Positions 1-5,863 of a stretch of DNA of 11,432 nt are shown piece by piece. Each line of letters starts with the position of its first letter. The first letter of the stretch is position 1. The notes under the pieces were generated by a model, which saw only the letters and a program-made list of their open reading frames with translations, did no database searches and had not been told where the DNA came from. The stretch is from an uncultured Ruminococcus sp. Lineage in GTDB: Bacteria > Bacillota > Clostridia > Oscillospirales > CAG-272. The position numbers and the translations under genes were made by a program. The stretch lies in the NCBI GenBank assembly GCA_905202255.1, contig CAJKRH010000054.1, forward strand, positions 1 through 11,432. The letters run 5' to 3'.

Positions 1-113
1 GATTTGTGGATCCAAGAATTAGATAATTTGTTGCACTTCTCTTGACAATTCACTAAAGAAAAGCTTCTTTATGCTTCTTTGTGCCCGCCGCAACAGCGGC
101 GGCGAAATCGCGC
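1..113. other. gene-free left edge with two palindromes
   Basis: No credible coding region is visible here. An interrupted palindrome at 54-71 (TAAAGAA, loop AAGC, TTCTTTA) is followed by a direct repeat of GCTTCTTT at 63-70 and 73-80. A GC-rich hairpin lies at 85-102 (CCGCCGC, loop AACA, GCGGCGG). TTGACA at 43-48 resembles a -35 box, but no -10 lies at the right distance. The sequence is AT-rich up to about base 80 and then abruptly GC-rich. It may be the edge of a neighbouring element or gene outside the window, but nothing here identifies one. Confidence 0.4.
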
Positions 114-170
114 AAAAAAAGAAGCAAGATAGACGAAAGTGGGGGTGAAACTTCCGTTTTTTCTTGCTTC
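114..170 (-). terminator. intrinsic terminator of the lexA operon
   Basis: Read on the minus strand, a 9-bp stem (GAAGCAAGA at 170-162 with TCTTGCTTC at 129-121) is followed directly by seven T residues (120-114). The 32-base loop can fold further: 133-140 pairs with 150-157 apart from one A-C mismatch. It begins 28 bases after the stop codon of the TIM-barrel gene at 198, so it probably ends the lexA operon transcript. The long loop makes it less canonical than the terminator at 10991. Confidence 0.7.
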
Positions 171-197
171 CTGCCGGGGGAACGAATTATATGCCGC

Positions 198-1013
198 CTA
201 TTTGCGGTATTTTTCGCACATTTCGCGCGTGTATGCGACCGTGCGGTTCAACTTTTCAATATCGACTGTGCCGTTGCCGTTGAGCACGGGCGACTCCACC
301 GCTATCGCCTGCGGATAAGAAGGCATCGCGGCAAAAAGGTCATCAAAATCTATCGCGCCCTCTCCGGGATGGAGAATGGGATGTATCATCTCTCCGCCGA
401 AATCGCTTATGTGCATATGACATACATTTTTCCAATGCGGAGAGGCGAAAATCTTCTTATATTCATTATGAAAGCCGCCGAAGCGCGTATCGAAAATGAA
501 CTTTGCCTCGGGATAATATGCGGCGATCCTGTTCCACATGAAAAGCGGCGTGCCGTATACGCAGGGGATATTTTCTATCGTGAGAAGAATGCCGTACTGC
601 GCCGCTATATCATAGAAAAGCGGGATGAGCGGCAGATTTTTGTCTATATGATAATCCGAGAGCCTGCCTCCCCAGAAGTGCAGTACGGCGAGTCGTGCAC
701 CGAGCCTTGATGCCGCAACGATATCACGGCGGAATATTTCGAGAGCCTCTCCCGCGCACTTTTCCGTGCCTGCGGAGAGCAGAACACCGATATTCTTTTC
801 CAGATGAACCGTTTCGGGAAGAAAGCCCGAGGCGAGCAGAAATTCGCATACGACGGGAAGCCGCTCGCTCCAGTCCTCGAGGAGCATCAGCTCAAAACCG
901 TCGCAGACGGTATCCTCCGCTATCCGCGGAATGAGACGATAATCCCTGCCGTTTGCTCTGCCGATGAACGTGCCTGTGGAGGAAAGTATTCTCGGCAATA
1001 TAACATCATTCAT
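198..1013 (-). CDS. sugar phosphate isomerase/epimerase-like TIM barrel protein (AP endonuclease 2 superfamily)
   Basis: 271 aa protein with the pattern of the xylose-isomerase-like / endonuclease IV TIM-barrel superfamily, whose members bind divalent metals at the C-terminal end of the barrel. Candidate ligands sit on successive strands: H70 (TVHLE), H112 (VLHFWGG), E147 (TIEN), D175 and H182 (FDTRFGGFH), H199/H201 (HMHISD), H215 in HPGEGAIDF, and E240 (AVES). The length is near that of endonuclease IV (about 285 aa), and the order of ligands resembles its H-H-E-D-H-H-E set, but the DTxH signature is altered (DTR). The start overlaps the end of lexA by 8 bases, so the two are almost certainly co-transcribed and translationally coupled. 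Its substrate is not recognisable: most relatives act on sugars, while an operon with lexA suggests a DNA-damage link. Family confidence is high, function low. Confidence 0.85.
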   Translation of the reverse strand: MNDVILPRILSSTGTFIGRANGRDYRLIPRIAEDTVCDGFELMLLEDWSERLPVVCEFLLASGFLPETVHLEKNIGVLLSAGTEKCAGEALEIFRRDIVAASRLGARLAVLHFWGGRLSDYHIDKNLPLIPLFYDIAAQYGILLTIENIPCVYGTPLFMWNRIAAYYPEAKFIFDTRFGGFHNEYKKIFASPHWKNVCHMHISDFGGEMIHPILHPGEGAIDFDDLFAAMPSYPQAIAVESPVLNGNGTVDIEKLNRTVAYTREMCEKYRK

Positions 1014-1611
1014 AATATCTTACGCTTGCAATGACCTTTCCGAGAATGTATACGCTTTTTACTATGATGGGTTTCATCGTTCGGTTTTCCGGCTGAAGTC
1101 GGAAAACGCCGTTTTCACGGTAGAATGTTTTCACCGTGGCTTCGTCGTCGAGCAGTACGACGGCGATATCGCCGTTTTCGACATAGCTTGTTCTGCTGAC
1201 GATGACACAGTCGCCGTTCATGATGCCTGCTTCTATCATGCTTTCGCCCTTGATGCGCAGGGCAAAAAGCTCGTCGCCGAGCGTTGCTCCCGTCGGGCAG
1301 AAATCAATATAACCCTCGCAGTTTTCCACGGCGAGGATAGGCATGCCCGCGGCGACCTGACCGAGTATCGGTATCTTCTTTGCCGTCGGTTCATCATGCT
1401 TTTCGCGCGTGCGGATGGTGCGGCTCTTGCCCTGCTCCCTGACGATATAGCCCTTTTTCTCGAGTCTCTCGAGATAGGAATGCACTGTCGAGGTGCTTTT
1501 TATGCCGACGGCGGCTTTGATATCGCGCACCGATGGGGCATAGCCGACTTTCTCTATGGTACCGCTGATATAATTGTATACAGACTGCTCCAGCGGGGTT
1601 AAATCTTTCAT
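1006..1611 (-). CDS. lexA: LexA, SOS response transcriptional repressor
   Basis: 201 aa, close to the usual length (B. subtilis LexA is about 205). The N-terminal winged helix-turn-helix spans about residues 1-65 (TPLEQSVYNYI, YAPSVRDIKAAVGIKSTSTVHSYL, with helix 3 contacting the operator). The self-cleavage site is A88-G89 in GQVAAGMP. The S24-type protease domain has the catalytic dyad S124 (KGESM) and K161 (ATVKTF). RecA filaments on single-stranded DNA stimulate cleavage, which relieves repression. The ATG at 1611 is preceded by AAGGAA 9 bases upstream (1621-1626). It is transcribed from the promoter at 1652-1680, which abuts a LexA operator-like palindrome, so autoregulation is expected. 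The downstream TIM-barrel gene overlaps its last codons. Confidence 0.97.
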   Translation of the reverse strand: MKDLTPLEQSVYNYISGTIEKVGYAPSVRDIKAAVGIKSTSTVHSYLERLEKKGYIVREQGKSRTIRTREKHDEPTAKKIPILGQVAAGMPILAVENCEGYIDFCPTGATLGDELFALRIKGESMIEAGIMNGDCVIVSRTSYVENGDIAVVLLDDEATVKTFYRENGVFRLQPENRTMKPIIVKSVYILGKVIASVRYYE

Positions 1612-1651
1612 AATTCGTATTTCCTTTCGGTTTTCATAATCATCCGCATAT

Positions 1652-1680
1652 ATTCTATCACACTTTTTTCAAAATGTCAA
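1652..1680 (-). promoter_or_regulatory. sigma-A promoter of lexA
   Basis: On the minus strand, TTGACA (1680-1675) is followed by a 17-base spacer and TAGAAT (1657-1652). The -35 matches consensus at 6 of 6 positions and the -10 at 5 of 6. Transcription should start near 1645, giving a leader of about 34 bases before the lexA ATG at 1611. The upstream edge of the -35 overlaps the LexA operator at 1678-1691 by three bases. Confidence 0.85.
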
Positions 1681-1691
1681 ACCTTTGTTCG
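1678..1691. promoter_or_regulatory. LexA operator (SOS box) at the lexA promoter
   Basis: The plus strand reads CAAACCTTTGTTCG and the minus strand CGAACAAAGGTTTG. Against the Bacillus/Clostridium pattern CGAAC-N4-GTTCG, 9 of 10 fixed bases match on the plus strand. It overlaps the -35 of the lexA promoter by three bases, where bound repressor would block RNA polymerase. This is a prediction from pattern and position. Confidence 0.75.
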
Positions 1692-1708
1692 CATTTTTCT
1701 GAAAATTT

Positions 1709-1738
1709 TTGTCAAAATCGAAAATATGTTCATAAAAT
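1709..1738 (+). promoter_or_regulatory. divergent promoter of the M14 peptidase gene
   Basis: TTGTCA (1709-1714), an 18-base spacer, then TAAAAT (1733-1738); each hexamer matches consensus at 5 of 6 positions. The predicted transcription start near 1745 lies upstream of the AGGAGG at 1760-1765 and downstream of an alternative ATG at 1726, which supports translation from 1771. The spacer contains a LexA operator-like palindrome ending one base before the -10. Confidence 0.7.
1719..1732. promoter_or_regulatory. LexA operator (SOS box) inside the peptidase promoter
   Basis: CGAAAATATGTTCA matches CGAACRNRYGTTYC at 12 of 14 positions; its core GAAAATATGTTC differs from the ideal GAACATATGTTC at one base. 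It fills the spacer between the -35 and -10 of the divergent promoter, and its centre is 41 bases from that of the other operator. Bound LexA should occlude the peptidase promoter. This is a prediction from sequence. Confidence 0.75.
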
Positions 1739-1770
1739 ATCAGGAGAGTAAAGCAAAACAGGAGGTTTTT

Positions 1771-2649
1771 ATGGATTATTGCAAAGAGGTCGGCTACAGA
1801 GAGATGGCGGAGGAGACGGAAAAGCTGAAAAAGGAATGTGCCGTCGAGGTCTTTTCCGTGGGAAAAAGCGTGCGCGGCAGGGAGATATCTTGCCTTTCGC
1901 TCGGCAGCGGCAGAAAAAGCGTGCTTTTTGTCGGCGTGCACCACGGCATGGAGAGGATAACGGCGGCGCTCGCGCTGAAATTTGCCCGCGATATCGCCGA
2001 GGGAGCCATATGGGGAGACGAAACTGCAAAGGTGCTTTCGAAGCGGCGCATATACATCATCCCGATGCTCAATCCCGACGGCGCGGAGATAGCTCTCGGG
2101 CGCACGGATGAAAACGAGAGGTATATGCTCTCGCGGATGCGCGGAGGAGATGAGCTTGCATGCTGGCAGGCTAACGCGCGCGGCGTGGATCTCAATCACA
2201 ATTACAATGCAGGCTTTGACCTTTGCCGCGGGGAGGAGCGGCGCATGGGCATTTTCACGGCGGGAAGCACGCGCTACGGCGGGAAATATGCCGAGAGCGA
2301 ACCGGAAACGCACGCGCTCTGCGATTTTACGCGGAGCATATCGGCGGGCCTGCGCGCCGCCGTCGCTCTGCATACGCAGGGCGAGGAGATTTATTACGAT
2401 TACTGCGGGAATGTCCCCGAGGGCGGGGAGGCGCTTGCCGGCATCATAGCGGAGAAGAGCGGCTATGCACTCGCAAAGCCCGATGCCATCGCTTCGCACG
2501 GCGGCTACAAGGACTGGGTGATAGAACGCTTCGGCATACCCGCTTTCACTCTGGAGTGCGGATTCGGGAAAAATCCCCTGCCGCCGACGGATTTTCCTGC
2601 CATATACGGCAGACTTGCGCCGACTTTTGCCGAGATTGTAACTTTTTAG
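1771..2649 (+). CDS. M14-family zinc carboxypeptidase-like protein, cytoplasmic
   Basis: 292 aa from the ATG with an excellent AGGAGG at 1760-1765. An in-frame ATG at 1726 lies upstream of the predicted transcription start and is unlikely. M14 features in order: zinc ligands H58 and E61 (HHGMER), NPDG at 101-104, RGVDLNHNY at 137-145, third zinc ligand H201 (ALHTQG), and the catalytic glutamate E262 (FTLECG). At 142-143 the usual Asn-Arg pair that binds the substrate carboxylate is Asn-His, so specificity probably differs from classical carboxypeptidases. No signal peptide or membrane segment is seen, so a cytoplasmic role is likely, for instance on gamma-D-glutamyl-diaminopimelate peptides from the cell wall as in MpaA or endopeptidase I relatives; the substrate is inference. 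It is divergent from lexA and carries a LexA operator in its promoter. Confidence 0.9.
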   Translation: MDYCKEVGYREMAEETEKLKKECAVEVFSVGKSVRGREISCLSLGSGRKSVLFVGVHHGMERITAALALKFARDIAEGAIWGDETAKVLSKRRIYIIPMLNPDGAEIALGRTDENERYMLSRMRGGDELACWQANARGVDLNHNYNAGFDLCRGEERRMGIFTAGSTRYGGKYAESEPETHALCDFTRSISAGLRAAVALHTQGEEIYYDYCGNVPEGGEALAGIIAEKSGYALAKPDAIASHGGYKDWVIERFGIPAFTLECGFGKNPLPPTDFPAIYGRLAPTFAEIVTF

Positions 2650-2658
2650 AAAAAACGC

Positions 2659-2687
2659 TTGAAATAAATGAAAAATGAAGCTATAAT
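2659..2687 (+). promoter_or_regulatory. near-perfect sigma-A promoter reading into the ireB antisense strand
   Basis: TTGAAA (2659-2664), a 17-base spacer and a perfect TATAAT (2682-2687). It begins nine bases after the peptidase stop codon. The predicted start near 2694 gives a plus-strand RNA that would cross the minus-strand ireB gene before the next plus-strand gene at 3219. It may drive a small RNA, an antisense RNA, or the hypothetical-queA-miaA genes through a leader of about 525 bases. Confidence 0.65.
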
Positions 2688-2733
2688 ATAATCGGATAAA
2701 AAGCGGCGGCATACTTGCGCGGATTTGCCGCGG

Positions 2734-2768
2734 AAAAATAAAAACCGGCGGGCAAACGCCGTCGGTTT
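2734..2768 (-). terminator. intrinsic terminator of ireB
   Basis: A 10-bp stem with one G-T pair (2742-2751 with 2759-2768, loop 2752-2758) is followed on the minus strand by a T-rich run interrupted by one A (down to about 2734). It lies about 45 bases beyond the ireB stop. On the plus strand the hairpin is preceded by A residues but not followed by a T-run, so it should act mainly on minus-strand transcripts. A smaller hairpin, 2789-2793 with 2798-2802, sits between it and ireB. Confidence 0.75.
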
Positions 2769-2813
2769 CGGGTGAAAATATTGCGGAAAGCGACCGCTCG
2801 CTCCCTGCCGCTG

Positions 2814-3071
2814 TCAGAGTATGCCGAGATACTGCTTTACCATGCTGTTGAGCAGTTCATCCCTGTCTATCTTGCAGATGAGACTGCGGGCATTCTTGTA
2901 GTTGGTTATATAGGTCGGGTCTTCCGAGAGAATATAGCCGACTATCTGATTTATCGGATTATATCCCTTTTCGCTGAGAGCATCGTATACGGCCTGCAAA
3001 ATATAGCGGTTTTCCAGCTCCCCTTCAATCTCGGGAGTAAAGGTTACGGTTTTATCGTTGTCTCTGTCCAT
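2814..3071 (-). CDS. ireB: IreB family regulatory phosphoprotein (UPF0297)
   Basis: 85 aa. The block GYNPINQIVGYILSEDP (36-52) followed by YITNYKNAR and DRDELL is the hallmark of the IreB/YrzL family. In enterococci IreB is a small cytoplasmic target of the PASTA kinase IreK, phosphorylated on N-terminal threonines, and negatively affects cephalosporin resistance. Candidate sites here are T8, T10 and T12 (KTVTFT). The ATG at 3071 was chosen over an in-frame TTG at 3095: AAAGGAG lies 11 bases before the ATG and inside the longer version, and the shorter form fits the family length. It stands alone between its own promoter and terminator; in many Firmicutes it is instead next to ruvX and alaS, neither of which is here. 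Confidence 0.93.
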   Translation of the reverse strand: MDRDNDKTVTFTPEIEGELENRYILQAVYDALSEKGYNPINQIVGYILSEDPTYITNYKNARSLICKIDRDELLNSMVKQYLGIL

Positions 3072-3137
3072 ATCGCGGTATGCTCCTTTTCTCAAAAATT
3101 ATCGCGATGCACGCGGCATCAAAACTATATTACTTAT

Positions 3138-3166
3138 ATTTTACATTAAAAATCCGTATTTTTCAA
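3138..3166 (-). promoter_or_regulatory. sigma-A promoter of ireB
   Basis: On the minus strand, TTGAAA (3166-3161), a 17-base spacer, then TAAAAT (3143-3138); each hexamer has one mismatch. The predicted start near 3131 gives a leader of about 60 bases before the ATG at 3071. No comparably good promoter for the plus-strand gene at 3219 was found in this AT-rich gap. Confidence 0.75.
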
Positions 3167-3218
3167 TAACTTTGCTGAAAATAAATAAAATTTTACATAA
3201 CTTTTTTCGGAGGACGCT

Positions 3219-3737
3219 ATGGAAACAAGACTGAGCAAAATGACAAAAGAAGAAATTTTCGAAAAGGAGACTGCGCTCCGCGGCATGATAGAGGCAATCT
3301 GCGCGGAATACGAAGAGAAATTCCGCAGATGCGGACACAGCATATCATGCGCATTCGAGCGTTGCACGGACGAGACTGACTATAAGACAGACAGCCTTGA
3401 GACGCCGGCGGAATATGTATGCGGCTACAATTGCCGCGCTTCCGTCATAGTAAAGCGCCCGAAAACAGCCGAGGAAAAGGCGGAGGATGACGAAAAAGCC
3501 ATTGAGATAGCCGATGCGCAGAAGCTCGGCGAGGGCGAGACCTGCACGATGCAGGAGATACGCGACGATGCCGCCTTTGATGCAGACAACAAGGCTGTCG
3601 CCATAACGCAGATAATGATAACCCGCATTTACAAGGCTTTCTGGGTAGACAAGATAATAATATGCGACGATATTTCGCCTCTTGCCGATGACCTTGAAGA
3701 ATTTCTCGTAAGACTTTCTGGCGAAACCATAGAATAA
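3219..3737 (+). CDS. hypothetical acidic protein upstream of queA
   Basis: 172 aa, not recognised. The ATG at 3219 has GGAGGA 7 bases upstream, and codon choice resembles the neighbours, so it is probably a real gene. The protein is charged and mainly acidic, with eight cysteines (28, 38, 44, 49, 68, 72, 109, 149). C68 and C72 form a CxxxC pair (VCGYNC), and others are spaced in ways that might bind metal, although no standard zinc-ribbon motif is complete. The N-terminal half is predicted helical (EEIFEKETALRGMIEAICAEYEEKF), and residues 83-120 are rich in Glu, Asp and Ala. There is no signal peptide or membrane segment. It ends 19 bases before the queA start and is probably co-transcribed with it. 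Confidence 0.75.
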   Translation: METRLSKMTKEEIFEKETALRGMIEAICAEYEEKFRRCGHSISCAFERCTDETDYKTDSLETPAEYVCGYNCRASVIVKRPKTAEEKAEDDEKAIEIADAQKLGEGETCTMQEIRDDAAFDADNKAVAITQIMITRIYKAFWVDKIIICDDISPLADDLEEFLVRLSGETIE

Positions 3738-3756
3738 ACCACAGAGGAAAATAAAA

Positions 3757-4836
3757 TTGATTAAGAACGAGCTGAAGCCGACAGAGCTGAAAACGGCTGA
3801 TTTCAATTATTATCTGCCTGAGGAGCTGATAGCACAGCATCCGAGCGAAAAGCGCGATGAAGCGCGTCTTATGGTGCTCGACAGGGAAAAGCAGACTGTG
3901 GAGCATCGCATATTCCGCGATATAACGGAATATCTGCACGAGGGCGATGTGCTTGTGATAAACGATTCCAAGGTTATACCCGCGCGCATCTACGGCGAAA
4001 AGATAAACGAAAACGGCGGAGAGGGAGCAAAGGCGGAATTTGTGCTTCTGCGCCAGAAAAATCTCGATACATGGGAAACTCTCGTGCGCCCGGGCAGACG
4101 CCTGCGCGAGGGAATGCGCGTTTCCTTCGGCGGGGGAAAGCTTATCGCGCATATCGATGAGATTGTCGACGACGGAAACCGCATAGTTACCTTTGAATAT
4201 GACAGGAGCGGCGGGCAGAATCTTTATTCCATACTCGATGAGATAGGCAAAATGCCCCTGCCGCCCTATATCAAGGAGGCTCTGCGTGACAAGAGCCGAT
4301 ACCAGACGGTATACGCAAGAGAAGAGGGAAGTGCCGCCGCGCCGACGGCGGGACTGCATTTTACAACAGAGCTTCTCGATAAGATAAAGGCAATGGGCGT
4401 GGAAATAGCGCCGGTTATGCTGCATATAGGGCTCGGCACATTCCGTCCCGTGAAGGTCGAGAGCATAACCGACCATCATATGCACACGGAATTTTTCAGC
4501 ATAACGGAGGAAAGCGCGGAGAAGATAAACCGCGCGAGGGCGAACGGCGGCAGAATAGTTGCCGTGGGCACAACCTCATGCCGCGTGCTTGAAAGTGCCT
4601 CCGATGAGGACGGTATAGTTCATGCCACCGAGGATGACACGGGGATTTTCATATATCCCGGGTATAAATTCAAGGCGGTGGACGCGCTGATAACGAATTT
4701 CCACCTGCCCGAGAGCACGCTCCTCATGCTTGTCTCGGCACTTGCCGGCAAGGACTTTATCATGCGTGCCTACAAGGAGGCTGTGGATAAGGGCTATAAA
4801 TTTTTCTCCTTCGGCGATGCGATGCTGATAGAGTGA
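3757..4836 (+). CDS. queA: QueA, S-adenosylmethionine:tRNA ribosyltransferase-isomerase
   Basis: 359 aa, slightly longer than the usual 340-350. QueA transfers and isomerises the ribosyl group of SAM onto 7-aminomethyl-7-deazaguanine at tRNA position 34, giving epoxyqueuosine. Family signatures are clear: FNYYLPEELIAQHP (16-29), EGDVLVINDSKVIPARI, PTAGLHFTTELL, VMLHIGLGTFRPV, the HHMHTEFF segment, and LITNFHLPESTLLMLVSALAG near the C-terminus. The start is TTG at 3757 with an AGAGG site about 9 bases upstream; no ATG gives a complete N-terminus. Its stop TGA at 4834-4836 lies 26 bases before the miaA ATG, so the two tRNA modification genes are linked. No tgt or other queuosine genes lie in the window. 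Confidence 0.97.
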   Translation: MIKNELKPTELKTADFNYYLPEELIAQHPSEKRDEARLMVLDREKQTVEHRIFRDITEYLHEGDVLVINDSKVIPARIYGEKINENGGEGAKAEFVLLRQKNLDTWETLVRPGRRLREGMRVSFGGGKLIAHIDEIVDDGNRIVTFEYDRSGGQNLYSILDEIGKMPLPPYIKEALRDKSRYQTVYAREEGSAAAPTAGLHFTTELLDKIKAMGVEIAPVMLHIGLGTFRPVKVESITDHHMHTEFFSITEESAEKINRARANGGRIVAVGTTSCRVLESASDEDGIVHATEDDTGIFIYPGYKFKAVDALITNFHLPESTLLMLVSALAGKDFIMRAYKEAVDKGYKFFSFGDAMLIE

Positions 4837-4862
4837 AGCCGGAAGAAGCGGGATATTTTACA

Positions 4863-5795
4863 ATGAAAGAAATAATAGCTGTGGCGGGACCGACGGCGAG
4901 CGGCAAGAGCGCGCTGGCTCTCGCAATATGTGAAAAATACGGCGGAGAGCTTGTCTCCGTCGATTCCATGCAGGTTTATCGCGGCATGGATATCGGCACG
5001 GCAAAGCCCGATGAGAGTGAGCGGGCAAGAGTGCCGCACCATATGATAGATATCTGCTCGCCCGAGGAATCTTTCTCGGCGGCGGATTTTGCCGCGCGCG
5101 CACACGAAGCCATAGCGGAGATAAAGAGCCGCGGTGCGCTTCCGGTGCTCTGCGGCGGTACGGGACTATATATGGACACGGTGACAGACCGCCTGCCTTT
5201 TTCCGAGAGCGAGAGCAATCCCGCGCTTCGTGAGGAGCTGCGCAGGATAGCAGACGAGCGCGGCACGCATGAGCTGTGGTGTATGCTTGAGAAGCTCGAC
5301 CCGCACGCGGCATCGGGCATACATGAAAACAACATAAAGCGCGTCATCCGCGCGATAGAAATATGCAAAAGCGGCATGACAAAAACCGAAAGTGATGCCA
5401 AGGCAAAGGCGGCGGCAAACCCATATGACGCGCTGATAATCGCGCTCGGTGTGCGCGACCGCGAGGTACTCTACGAGAGGATAAACCGCCGCGTCGACAA
5501 AATGCTCGAAACGGGACTTGCCGAGGAAACAAGGCGGCTCTGGGAGAGCGGCTGTCTTACGACGAACACCACAGCCGCCTGCGCCATAGGCTATAAGGAG
5601 CTTTTGCCGTGGATACGCGGCGAGAAAACCCTCGACGAATGTGCCGCGGAGCTGAAGCGAGCCACGCGGCGCTATGCGAAGCGCCAGCTCACGTGGTTTT
5701 CCGCCTCCGAGCGGGCAAACCGATTTTATATAGACGATTACGCGGACGAAAACGAGCTTGCAAAGGCGGTCTTTGAACTGATTGACAGAAGCTGA
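4863..5795 (+). CDS. miaA: MiaA, tRNA dimethylallyltransferase
   Basis: 310 aa, typical length. MiaA transfers a dimethylallyl group to N6 of A37 next to the anticodon of tRNAs reading UNN codons. The P-loop is GPTASGKS (9-16); D34 lies in SVDSMQVYRGMDIGTAKP; HHMID at 59-63 and GGTGLY at 98-103 follow; AIGYKEL and RYAKRQLTWF mark the C-terminal part. The ATG at 4863 was preferred because MiaA proteins normally begin a few residues before the P-loop strand. A GTG at 4833, overlapping the queA stop, would add 10 residues and has no visible ribosome binding site. The likely site for the ATG is a weak GCGGGA at 4849-4854. No terminator was seen before the next gene. Confidence 0.95.
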   Translation: MKEIIAVAGPTASGKSALALAICEKYGGELVSVDSMQVYRGMDIGTAKPDESERARVPHHMIDICSPEESFSAADFAARAHEAIAEIKSRGALPVLCGGTGLYMDTVTDRLPFSESESNPALREELRRIADERGTHELWCMLEKLDPHAASGIHENNIKRVIRAIEICKSGMTKTESDAKAKAAANPYDALIIALGVRDREVLYERINRRVDKMLETGLAEETRRLWESGCLTTNTTAACAIGYKELLPWIRGEKTLDECAAELKRATRRYAKRQLTWFSASERANRFYIDDYADENELAKAVFELIDRS

Positions 5796-5863
5796 AGCGG
5801 TTCGCACATTAAAAATACGAAAGCAAATACACGATTGAAACCGAAATCCAAAGGAGGGATATG

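Noticed and set aside
43..71. possible promoter with TTGACA at 43-48
   Set aside because: No acceptable -10 hexamer occurs 16-18 bases downstream.
1669..2712. 347-codon minus-strand frame opposite the peptidase
   Set aside because: The plus-strand frame has a complete set of M14 catalytic residues; the opposite frame runs through the divergent promoters and shows no family features.
2772..3149. 125-codon plus-strand frame opposite ireB
   Set aside because: The minus-strand IreB signature is unmistakable and the plus-strand frame has no ribosome binding site, although an antisense RNA from the promoter at 2659 remains possible.
3172..3199. weak promoter candidate for the gene at 3219 (TTGCTG and TACATA)
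   Set aside because: Each hexamer matches consensus at only about half of its positions, so it is not supportable as a feature.
5791..5804. possible third LexA operator upstream of the HlyD-like gene
   Set aside because: Only the GTTCG half-site is present; the opposite half reads GCTGA and does not match.
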